Assembly: GCA_036675505.1 (NCBI GenBank)
Contig: JAKFEW010000058.1
Location: forward strand, 62,001 to 126,000
Direction: 5' to 3'
DNA length: 64,000 bases
Source of the DNA: JAKFEW01 sp036675505
GTDB lineage: Bacteria > Cyanobacteriota > Sericytochromatia > S15B-MN24 > JAQBPE01
Shown: piece after piece, positions 33,944-40,576 of the stretch
Position numbering within the stretch: the stretch's first letter is position 1
How the letters are laid out: each line of letters begins with the position of its first letter
Translations under genes and position numbers: made by a program
Notes under the pieces: model-generated
The model's input: the letters and a program-made list of their open reading frames with translations, nothing else
Databases searched by the model: none
Told to the model about the DNA's origin: nothing

Positions 33944-35140
33944 CTACCGCAAGAAGCCCATAGGATTGACCGCGCCGCCATTACGCCGGACTTCGAAGTG
34001 CAAGTGCGGCCCCGTGCTCATGCCCGTGGAGCCGACGTAGGCGATGACCTGGCCCTTGCGCACGCGCGTGCCGGCGTCGACGACGAAGCTCGAGGTGTGG
34101 CCGAACAGCGTCGTGATGTCGCCGCCGTGGTCGATGATGACGACCTTGCCGTAGCCGCCGTACCAGCCGGCATAGATCACCTCGCCGTTGTCCGGCGCGT
34201 AAATCGGCGTGCCGGAGGCGGCGCCGAAGTCGATGCCGTGGTGGTTGATGTAGCGGCCGAGCACCGGGTGCATGCGGGAGCCGAACGGCGAGGTGATCAC
34301 GCCCGCGACCGGCCACATGAACCGGCCGGTGCCCATGAACGGGCGCACCCAGTGCGGGTCCTTGCGGCGGGCCTGCATCTCGAAGGCGCGGCGCTGCGCG
34401 ATGATGCGCTGAATCATCGAGGCGATCGAGCTGTTGTCGGCCTCGAGCTGGGCGACCACCTGCTCGGCGGCCTGGCGCTCGGTGCGGATCTTGTCGACGA
34501 GGTTGCGCTGGTCGCCCGTCAGGTCCGAGAGCTGGATCCTCTGCGTGCCGATCACCTCGGTGATGCGCGCGATGTTCTGGCGCTGCTGGGCGAACTGGCG
34601 CTGCTGTTGGTGGATCACCTGGCGCTGGCGCTCGAGGTTCTCGAGCAGGCCGGCGTCGTGCGCGCTGATGCGCTTGAAGAAGTGGTAGCGCATGAGGAAA
34701 GTGGACATATCGGGCGAGGTGAGCAGCGCCTCCCAGCCGTCGAGCGCCTTGTTCTTGTAAATCGCGCGCAGCCGCGATCCCGCGGCGCCCTGCTGGCGCT
34801 GGAAAGCCGTCTTGGCGCGTTGCAGCTGGCTTTGGGTCAGGGTCAGCTTGTACTCGGCCCGCTTGAGGCGGAACTGGCTGTCCGTCAGCTCGGTGCTCGT
34901 CTGCTCGAGCTTTTGCTGGAGGCTGCTCAGCTCCTTCACCGCGCCCACTTCCTTCTTGCGCAGCATCTCGACGCGCGCCCGGTGGGCGGCGAGCTTCTGG
35001 TTCAAGCGGTACTGGCGCGCCTGCAAATCGCGCTGCTGGGCGGTCAGCGACGAGCGCGAAGCACGCGCGGCATCGGCGGCCGGCGCGAGCGCACAGGCGA
35101 GGGTCAGGACCGTGAGGGAGGCTGCTATGAACTTTTTCAT
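33944..35140 (-). CDS. EnvC-like M23 family peptidoglycan hydrolase
   Basis: A 398-residue secreted protein. A signal peptide (MKKFIAASLTVLTLACALAP) is followed by a long coiled-coil (about residues 30-260, rich in Gln/Arg: RQRQVIHQQQRQFAQQRQNI) and a C-terminal M23/LytM domain. The zinc-site motifs are present: HHGIDFGAASGTPI and GPHLHFEVRRNGG. With His and Asp ligands intact it may be an active endopeptidase, unlike E. coli EnvC, which is a degenerate amidase activator. It starts just after uvrC (3-bp gap) and precedes the CtpA-type protease, suggesting envelope remodelling. Confidence 0.92.
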   Translation of the reverse strand: MKKFIAASLTVLTLACALAPAADAARASRSSLTAQQRDLQARQYRLNQKLAAHRARVEMLRKKEVGAVKELSSLQQKLEQTSTELTDSQFRLKRAEYKLTLTQSQLQRAKTAFQRQQGAAGSRLRAIYKNKALDGWEALLTSPDMSTFLMRYHFFKRISAHDAGLLENLERQRQVIHQQQRQFAQQRQNIARITEVIGTQRIQLSDLTGDQRNLVDKIRTERQAAEQVVAQLEADNSSIASMIQRIIAQRRAFEMQARRKDPHWVRPFMGTGRFMWPVAGVITSPFGSRMHPVLGRYINHHGIDFGAASGTPIYAPDNGEVIYAGWYGGYGKVVIIDHGGDITTLFGHTSSFVVDAGTRVRKGQVIAYVGSTGMSTGPHLHFEVRRNGGAVNPMGFLR

Positions 35141-35143
35141 GGA

Positions 35144-36982
35144 TTACTCGTGCAGGGCTTTGTACAGTGCGGTCGCCACGCTGCGCGGGAGCCCAGCCTT
35201 GGCTTCGAGGTCCTCGCGCGACAGCGCGCGCATGTTCGACACCGTGCCGAACTGGTCGAGCAGCTTCTTCTTGCGCGCGGGACCGAGCCCGCTGACGTCG
35301 TCGAGCAGCGAGGCGATCATGCGCTTGCCGCGCAGCTTGCGCTGGAAGGTGACGGCAAAGCGGTGGGCCTCGTCGCGGACCTGCTGGACCAGGTGGAGGG
35401 CGGGGGACGCCTTCGGCAGCCGAATGGGCTCCCAGGCCTCGTCCAGGTTCCCATGTGGCAGAAAGATCTCTTCTTCCCGCTTCGCCAGCCCGAAGATCGG
35501 TGGCCGCTCGACGCCGAGCTCCGCGATCGCCTCGAGCGCCGCGTTGAGCTGGCCCTTGCCGCCATCGATGATCACGAGATCGGGCAGCGGCCAGTCGCCT
35601 TCCTGGCTGCGCCGGAAGCGGCGGTAGATGATCTCGCGCATCGAGGCGAAGTCGTCGTTGTCCTGGACGGTCTTGAGCTTGAACTGCCGATACTCGGCGT
35701 TGGCCGGGCGGCCGTTGATGAACACGACCATCGAGGCCACGATGTCGGTGCCGCCGAGGTGCGAGATGTCGAAGGCCTCGACGCGGCGCGGCACGCTGTC
35801 GAGCCCGAGCGCGCGGGCGAGCTCGGCGGGGCCGCCCGTCGCCGCCGTGCGGGACTCGGCGAGCGCCACGAGCTTGAGGCGCTGGCGCTCCTGTTCGGCG
35901 TTCTTGTTCACGAGGTCCATGAGATCGCGCTTCGCGCCGCGCTGCGGCGTCGCCACCAGGACCTTGCCGCCGCGCCGCTGGGTCAGCCAGGCGCCGATCG
36001 CCTCGGAGCCCTCCACCATCATCGGCAAGAGCACCTCGCGCGGCAGGTTGTCGGTCCGCTCGTAATACTGGACCAGAAACGCCTCGAGGATTTCCGTGAT
36101 GTCCTCGCCCTCGGCCGGCAGGGTGTAGGCCAGGCGCCCGATCACCTTGCCCTGGCGCACCTGGAAGACCTGGAAGACGGCGATCTTCTCGTCGTGCGCG
36201 AGGCCGATCGCGTCCTGGTCGTCCGTCGGATCGCCGACGACCTTCTGGCGCTGCCGGAACGATTCCAGCGACGCGAGCTGGTCGCGCAGCGCGCCCGCCC
36301 GCTCGAAGTCCAGCGTCTCGGCGGCGGCGGCCATCTCGGCCTTGAGGCGGCCGATGATGCGGTCGTGCTTGCCCTCGAGGAAGTGGGCGACCTCCTCGAC
36401 CATGGCCATATACTCGGCGCGATCGACCAGGCCCTGGCAGGGGCCCTTGCAGCGGCCGAGGTGGAAGTTGAGGCACACGCGATCGCGGAACTGCGGCGTG
36501 CGCCGCTTGCGCAACGGGTAGAGCTTCTGGATCAGGTGCAGCGCCTGGTGCATGCCCGAGCCGTCGGGATACGGGCCGAAGTAACGGCCGTCGTCGTCGA
36601 GGCGCTGGCGCACGGTGATGAGGCGCGGGAAGTCCTCGTCGAGCGTGAGTTTGAGGAAGGGGTAGGACTTGTCGTCCTTGAGCAGCGCGTTGAAATACGG
36701 CTTGTGGTGCTTGATGAGGTTGCTCTCGAGCACCAGCGCCTCGACCTCGGTGCGGGTCGTGATGACCTCGAGATCGACCACCTGGGAAACCATCAGGCGG
36801 ATCTTGGGGCTCAGGCCGCGTGCGCTCTGGAAATAAGAGCGGACGCGGTTGCGCAGCACCACGGCCTTGCCCACGTAGAGGATACCTCCGTGGACGTTTT
36901 TCATGAGGTAGACGCCCGGATCCGTCGGGAGCGAATCCAGGCGTTGCTGCAGCGTCTCAGAAAGCGCGCGAGTGGTTGTCAT
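35144..36982 (-). CDS. uvrC: Excinuclease ABC subunit C
   Basis: Makes both incisions in nucleotide excision repair. The 612-residue protein shows, in order, the GIY-YIG domain (PGVYLMKNVHGGILYVGKAV, residues about 18-40), a Cys-containing region (NFHLGRCKGPCQG), the UVR motif (AETLDFERAGALRDQLASLE), the RNase-H-like endonuclease (VEAFDISHLGGTDIVASMVV, LVIIDGGKGQLNAAL) and C-terminal (HhH)2 (LDDVSGLGPARKKKLLDQFG). ATG 36982 has no convincing Shine-Dalgarno. Confidence 0.97.
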   Translation of the reverse strand: MTTTRALSETLQQRLDSLPTDPGVYLMKNVHGGILYVGKAVVLRNRVRSYFQSARGLSPKIRLMVSQVVDLEVITTRTEVEALVLESNLIKHHKPYFNALLKDDKSYPFLKLTLDEDFPRLITVRQRLDDDGRYFGPYPDGSGMHQALHLIQKLYPLRKRRTPQFRDRVCLNFHLGRCKGPCQGLVDRAEYMAMVEEVAHFLEGKHDRIIGRLKAEMAAAAETLDFERAGALRDQLASLESFRQRQKVVGDPTDDQDAIGLAHDEKIAVFQVFQVRQGKVIGRLAYTLPAEGEDITEILEAFLVQYYERTDNLPREVLLPMMVEGSEAIGAWLTQRRGGKVLVATPQRGAKRDLMDLVNKNAEQERQRLKLVALAESRTAATGGPAELARALGLDSVPRRVEAFDISHLGGTDIVASMVVFINGRPANAEYRQFKLKTVQDNDDFASMREIIYRRFRRSQEGDWPLPDLVIIDGGKGQLNAALEAIAELGVERPPIFGLAKREEEIFLPHGNLDEAWEPIRLPKASPALHLVQQVRDEAHRFAVTFQRKLRGKRMIASLLDDVSGLGPARKKKLLDQFGTVSNMRALSREDLEAKAGLPRSVATALYKALHE

Positions 36983-36993
36983 AACATGCCAAA

Positions 36994-37020
36994 GCCCCGT
37001 CCAATTTTACACGACGGGGC
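36994..37020 (-). terminator. Hairpin terminator of the small lipoprotein gene
   Basis: GCCCCGTC / GACGGGGC, an 8-bp stem with an 11-nt loop, lies between the 34-residue lipoprotein gene and uvrC on the minus strand. Confidence 0.6.
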
Positions 37021-37043
37021 CTGGTGACGCGCTTCGCAAATCT

Positions 37044-37148
37044 TCAGAACACGTCGAAGAGGTTACCGAGGCCACCGCGGCAGCCCGCCATCATCGCGAG
37101 CGCCACCGCCCCGCCGACTCCAGCCAAAACACGCTTGAACCGCGCCAT
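37044..37148 (-). CDS. 34-residue lipoprotein
   Basis: A very short gene: ATG 37148 with GGAGGTG 8 bases upstream, encoding a complete lipoprotein signal peptide MARFKRVLAGVGGAVALAMM-AGC. Only eleven residues follow the lipidated Cys23 (RGGLGNLFDVF). A hairpin terminator follows 24 bases after the stop. Tiny lipoproteins of this kind resemble entericidin-like or DUF-type envelope peptides, but no homology can be claimed. Good ribosome site, clean lipobox and own terminator argue that it is real. Confidence 0.65.
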   Translation of the reverse strand: MARFKRVLAGVGGAVALAMMAGCRGGLGNLFDVF

Positions 37149-37362
37149 ACGTCTCACCTCCGGGTAAAGTGATCATGCCCCCCGCATCGGCGAGCGAAAC
37201 CGGGCGACCACCTTTATGGTCGGTCATCCGCGCCACCCGCTTCAGTGGCGCCCCGCACGTGCCGAGCAAGAGATAAAGTCCGAGGAGCCCACTCACCCCA
37301 GCCCTCTCCCCGTTTCCAGCCCCCCCACGACCCCACCCGAGAGAGGGAGGCAGGTTCAAGGA
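37149..37362. other. Intergenic region with a dispersed repeat copy
   Basis: 214 bp between the divergent small lipoprotein and the YaaR gene. Its right half holds one copy of a C-rich repeat (37302-37347) found again in inverted orientation behind mutL. No other gene is supportable. Confidence 0.5.
37302..37347 (+). repeat. Dispersed C-rich intergenic repeat, copy 1
   Basis: Contains the core TTTCCAGCCCCCCCACGA followed by CCCCACCCG and flanked by CTCTCCCC / GAGAGGG arms that can pair. The same core occurs on the opposite strand at 42371-42416. Confidence 0.7.
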
Positions 37363-37815
37363 ATGCTAAAAGGCGTCGACAACCAGCAGCCTTCACCCCT
37401 CCAGGCCTCCACGCAGACGGCCGCGGATCTCGCGGCCGCGCGGGCGACGCCGGGCGGGGCGGTCCGCTTCGCCCAGCAGATGCAGGCCACGCAGCACAAG
37501 GTCGCCCAGGAAAGCATGGTGGCCTTCCTGGCGGAGATCGACGACCAGGGCCGGCGCATGCTCAAGTCGCCGATCCGTGGCGAGATTTCGCGCTACCGCG
37601 CGCTCGTGGGCAAGTTCGTCAAGGAAGCCATGGCCCAGATGACCACGATGGAGAAGCACTCCGATCGGCGCAACCGCGTGTTCATGCTGGTCAAGGAAGT
37701 CGACAAGAAGCTCGCCGAGCTGACCGAGATGCTCATCTCGGGCCAGGCCAAGCAGCTCGAGATCCTCGCCAAGCTCGAAGAAATCCAGGGCATGCTCATC
37801 GACATGAAGATTTGA
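37363..37815 (+). CDS. YaaR family protein (DUF327)
   Basis: A 150-residue helical cytoplasmic protein. Family-typical blocks are FLAEIDDQGRRMLKSPIRGE, ISRYRALVGKFVKEAM, RNRVFMLVKEVDKKLAELTE and a C-terminal coiled-coil (KQLEILAKLEEIQGMLIDMKI). YaaR-type proteins are known mainly from Firmicutes and have no established function. ATG 37363 is taken as the start because the residues before it, read from 37216, come from the dispersed repeat and are not protein-like. A weak AAGGA precedes it. Confidence 0.85.
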   Translation: MLKGVDNQQPSPLQASTQTAADLAAARATPGGAVRFAQQMQATQHKVAQESMVAFLAEIDDQGRRMLKSPIRGEISRYRALVGKFVKEAMAQMTTMEKHSDRRNRVFMLVKEVDKKLAELTEMLISGQAKQLEILAKLEEIQGMLIDMKI

Positions 37816-37827
37816 GCTTACGCTCCC

Positions 37828-37855
37828 TTAACCAGTGACTTAACGGTCCCTTGAC
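37828..37855 (+). promoter_or_regulatory. Three TTAAC/TTGAC half-sites upstream of the zinc-finger membrane protein
   Basis: TTAAC at 37828, TTAAC at 37840 and TTGAC at 37851 are spaced 12 and 11 bp apart. GATAAC at 37900-37905 is a candidate -10 for the gene at 37931. Another member of the direct-repeat class seen in this window. Confidence 0.45.
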
Positions 37856-37930
37856 CGAATGATCACCCAAGCATAAGCAAGTGTTGACGCGATCGGGCGG
37901 ATAACCTCGTTGGACCGGACGAGGAGCCCC

Positions 37931-38971
37931 ATGTTTTACAAGTGCTACTATCATCCGAAGAACGACGGCGCCGACCTCTGTAGGGGTTGCAAGCTGCCGA
38001 TCTGCGATACTTGCAAGCACGAGCTCGGTTTCTGCCCCGAGTGCATGCAGAAGCGCGACGCGGTCGACGACCTGCGCCAGCTGCGCACCGCCGCGGCCTC
38101 GAAGTCCCGCGTGGCGAGCTCCACCACGGCCCGCCTGCGGCTCGCGATCCGCCAGGTCGGCCCGATCGCCAAGCGCGGCCGCCTCGTCGACACCACCATG
38201 CTCGGTACCGGCCGCCTGGCCGGGGAGCAGGCCTGGCAGAACGCCTCGATGGCCGTCGACGCCAAGGTGCCGACGCACCTCAAGGAGATGATGGTCCAGC
38301 GCAAGTCGCAATGGACCTACGATCCCGACCGCGTGGCCTACCAGGGCACGAAGGGCGCGAACAAGCCCAAGAAGGCGCCCGTCCAGCGCATGTCGGTCGC
38401 CGGCCGCGTCCACCGGTCGCGGGTCGAGGTCGCCAGCGAGCCCGGTTGGGGCAAACCCTTCGCCATGGGCCTCGTCGTGGGCCTGATCGTCGTCCTCTTC
38501 GCGACCTTCGGACAGGGCCTGTTCAAGGCCACGCCGAAGGCCAAGAGCAAGCCCATGTACAGCCAGGACACCTCCGAAGCTACCGCCCTCGTGCGGCGCG
38601 TGACCGGCACCGACGAAGCCGGCCAGCGCGCCCGTGCCAAGGCCGCTGCCCGCCGCGCGCTGATGGCCGAGGCCTTCGCCGAGGGTAGCGCGGCCGCCGC
38701 CCGCGCCCAGGCCGCCGCCCGGGCCCAGGATATCGCCTCGGCCCAGTCCTACCGCGCCACGATCGCCGCCCAGCGCAATGCCGCCGCGGTGGCCCGCCCC
38801 GCAGCCGCGCAGCACGAAGCCGCGCGCCCGCTCGCCCACCACGCGCTGCCGCTGCCGCGCCACGACGCCGGCACGCCACGCGGCATCACCGCCGGCTCGT
38901 CGCTCGCGCTCGGGGGCCGCCGCGGCACCTGGAAGAAGTCCGGCGGAGGCATGCTCGTCACGTCTTGGTAG
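37931..38971 (+). CDS. B-box-type zinc-finger protein with a single transmembrane helix
   Basis: A 346-residue protein with GAGGAG before ATG 37931. Residues 5-38 hold a Cys/His cluster: Cys5, His8, Cys17, Cys20, Cys25, Cys28, Cys35, Cys38, in the order found in bacterial B-box-like zinc fingers. A basic linker follows (residues about 50-165), then one transmembrane helix (FAMGLVVGLIVVLFATF, about 178-195) and an Ala/Arg-rich tail with coiled-coil character. Probably a membrane-anchored cytoplasmic zinc-ribbon protein binding protein or nucleic acid; the function is unknown. Confidence 0.8.
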   Translation: MFYKCYYHPKNDGADLCRGCKLPICDTCKHELGFCPECMQKRDAVDDLRQLRTAAASKSRVASSTTARLRLAIRQVGPIAKRGRLVDTTMLGTGRLAGEQAWQNASMAVDAKVPTHLKEMMVQRKSQWTYDPDRVAYQGTKGANKPKKAPVQRMSVAGRVHRSRVEVASEPGWGKPFAMGLVVGLIVVLFATFGQGLFKATPKAKSKPMYSQDTSEATALVRRVTGTDEAGQRARAKAAARRALMAEAFAEGSAAAARAQAAARAQDIASAQSYRATIAAQRNAAAVARPAAAQHEAARPLAHHALPLPRHDAGTPRGITAGSSLALGGRRGTWKKSGGGMLVTSW

Positions 38972-38984
38972 TGTGCTAAGATGT

Positions 38985-39002
38985 CTTAACATTCCCGTTA
39001 AG
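38985..39002. promoter_or_regulatory. Inverted repeat CTTAAC-N6-GTTAAG (operator candidate)
   Basis: A perfect 6-bp inverted repeat with a 6-nt spacer just downstream of a TAAGAT -10-like hexamer (38977-38982) and upstream of the TAGGAG site of the thioesterase gene. A dimeric regulator bound here would cover the predicted transcription start. Confidence 0.4.
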
Positions 39003-39020
39003 GTCCGTAGGAGCCGACGC

Positions 39021-39425
39021 ATGGTCGAGATGGATCACTTGTTGGGCGTCATGGGCTACGCCGCGACGGTCGTGGCGAGCGACAACACCGCCGTCACGGT
39101 CGGCAGCGGATCGCTGCCGATCTTCGCGACGCCGTCGATGGCCGCGCTCGCCGAACAGGCCGCCGTGGGCGCGTTGCAGCCGTTCTTGCCGCTGGGCACC
39201 ACCACCGTCGGCATGGGCTTGAACCTCAAGCACCTGGCCGCGAGCCCGATCGGCCACAACGTCCAGGCCGAGGCCGTCGTCGTCAACGTCGAGGGCCGCC
39301 GCCTGGAGTTCAAGGTCACGGTCTACGACGAGCGCGAGAAGATCGGCGAGGGCACCCACGAGCGCTTCGTGGTGGAGGCCGAGGGCTTCATGAGCAAGCT
39401 GATGCTCAAGAAGCCAAAGACCTAG
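39021..39425 (+). CDS. FlK-like hotdog thioesterase family protein
   Basis: A 134-residue hotdog protein of the fluoroacetyl-CoA-thioesterase-like group. The catalytic set typical of that group is visible: Thr37 and Glu45 (FATPSMAALAEQAAVGAL) and His79 (SPIGHNVQAEAVV). Members without a role in fluoroacetate metabolism are common and probably hydrolyse other short acyl-CoAs. ATG 39021 follows TAGGAG; an upstream in-frame extension inside the previous gene is rejected. Confidence 0.82.
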   Translation: MVEMDHLLGVMGYAATVVASDNTAVTVGSGSLPIFATPSMAALAEQAAVGALQPFLPLGTTTVGMGLNLKHLAASPIGHNVQAEAVVVNVEGRRLEFKVTVYDEREKIGEGTHERFVVEAEGFMSKLMLKKPKT

Positions 39426-39470
39426 CGGTCCAGTTTCGGGTTTTGAGTTTCGAGATTTGAGTTGGGGCTT

Positions 39471-40520
39471 TTGGCGCATTCACGTGATGACATTTTCCGG
39501 CTGACGGCCCTGTCCAAGACGGCCGGGTGAGCGAGCAAGGTCGGCCCCGGCCAGCTGTCCCAGGTGCTGGGCAGCCTCACTCGTAGCGCGGATGCGCGGC
39601 TGCTCGTCGGGTTCGAGACGAACGACGACGCCGGCGTCTTCCAGCTGACGCCGGAAATCGCGCTCGTGCAGACCGTGGACTTCTTCACGCCCATGGTCGA
39701 CGACCCGTATGCGTTTGGGGCGATCGCCGCCGCCAACGCGCTCTCCGACGTCTACGCCATGGGCGGCACGCCGATCACGGCGCTCAACGTGCTGGCCTTC
39801 CCCACCAAGACGATGCCGGGCGACGTGCTCGCCGCGATCCTGCGCGGCGGCGCCGACAAGGCCGCCGAGGCCGGCGTCACGATCCTGGGTGGCCACACCG
39901 TGGAAGACGACGTGCCGAAGTACGGCATGGCGGTCACGGGAACGGTGCACCCGGCCCGGGTGGTCACCAACGCGGGCGGCAAGCCCGGCGACCGCCTGAT
40001 CCTGACCAAGCCGATCGGCGTGGGGATCGTGACCACCGCGCTCAAGCATGGCGTGTGGACGGAAGAACAGGCGGCGCCTGCGATCGCCTGCATGAGCCAG
40101 CTGAACAAGGCGGCCGGCGAGGTCTTGATCAAGAAGGGCGCGCACGCCTGCACCGACGTCACGGGCTTCGGCCTGCTCGGCCACCTGCACGAGATGTGCA
40201 AGGGCGCGGGCCTGGGCGCCGAGCTCAGCTGGCCGGCGGTGCCCGTGCTCGCAGGGGTCCTTGACCTGGCCCGCGCGGACGAGGTGCCGGGCGGCAGCGA
40301 GCGGAACCTGGCGTTCCTGGCGCCGCATGTCACCTTCGCCCCGGCGCTCGGCGAGGCCGAGAAGCTGGTGCTGGCCGACGCGCAGACGTCCGGCGGGCTG
40401 TTGCTGGCCGTGCCGGCCGACGACGCCGAAGGCTGGCACCGCGCCCTGCGCTCGGAGGGCGTGGAGGCCTGGGAGATCGGGCGGCTGGTGGCGGGGAGCG
40501 GGATCAGGGTCACGGCCTGA
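39471..40520 (+). CDS. selD: Selenide, water dikinase, probable selenoprotein (in-frame UGA = Sec)
   Basis: Makes selenophosphate from selenide and ATP, the selenium donor for Sec-tRNA and selenouridine. A plain ORF begins only at GTG 39564 and lacks the catalytic N-terminus. Reading upstream through TGA 39528-39530 gives DDIFRLTALSKTAG-U-ASKV, which aligns with E. coli IRLTQYSHGAG-C-GCK, so the UGA falls on catalytic Cys17; the essential Lys is kept and Cys19 is Ser. From TTG 39471 the product is 349 residues (E. coli 347). The rest is canonical: ETNDDAGVF, DFFTPMVDDPYAFGAIAAAN, GGHTVEDD, TDVTGFGLLGHLHEM, DAQTSGGLLLAV. The exact start is uncertain (TTG 39462 is possible), and no good Shine-Dalgarno is seen. 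Confidence 0.88.
39554..39575 (+). promoter_or_regulatory. Candidate bacterial SECIS element in selD
   Basis: GCTG, a bulged T, CCCA, the loop GGTGC, TGGG and CAGC form an 8-bp stem-loop within the coding region. The loop begins with GG and starts 32 bases after the UGA at 39528-39530, within the distance range described for bacterial SECIS elements. A bulged U on the 5' side and GGU in the loop are also features of the E. coli fdhF element. Confidence 0.6.
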
Positions 40521-40576
40521 GGCCGGGTCTGGCATGCCGTGGGCCCTGGCCTCGGCGCCCATGGTAATCTGACCCC

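Noticed and set aside
33773..37027. 1084-residue plus-strand open frame opposite uvrC and the M23 gene
   Set aside because: It is antisense to three well-supported genes, Arg/Ala/Leu/Asp-rich without domains, and is a by-product of GC-rich codons.
37216..37362. 49-residue N-terminal extension of the YaaR protein
   Set aside because: It translates the dispersed intergenic repeat; the family-length protein starts at 37363.
38778..39020. 81-residue N-terminal extension of the FlK-like thioesterase
   Set aside because: It overlaps the zinc-finger gene and crosses the candidate promoter; ATG 39021 has its own TAGGAG.
39564..40520. selD starting at GTG 39564 as a shorter non-Sec protein
   Set aside because: This would remove the conserved catalytic N-terminus, which is present in frame just upstream of the UGA.
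40514..40526. Terminator between selD and mutL (CGGCC-TGA-GGCCG)
   Set aside because: Five-bp stem around the selD stop codon only; too short to call.
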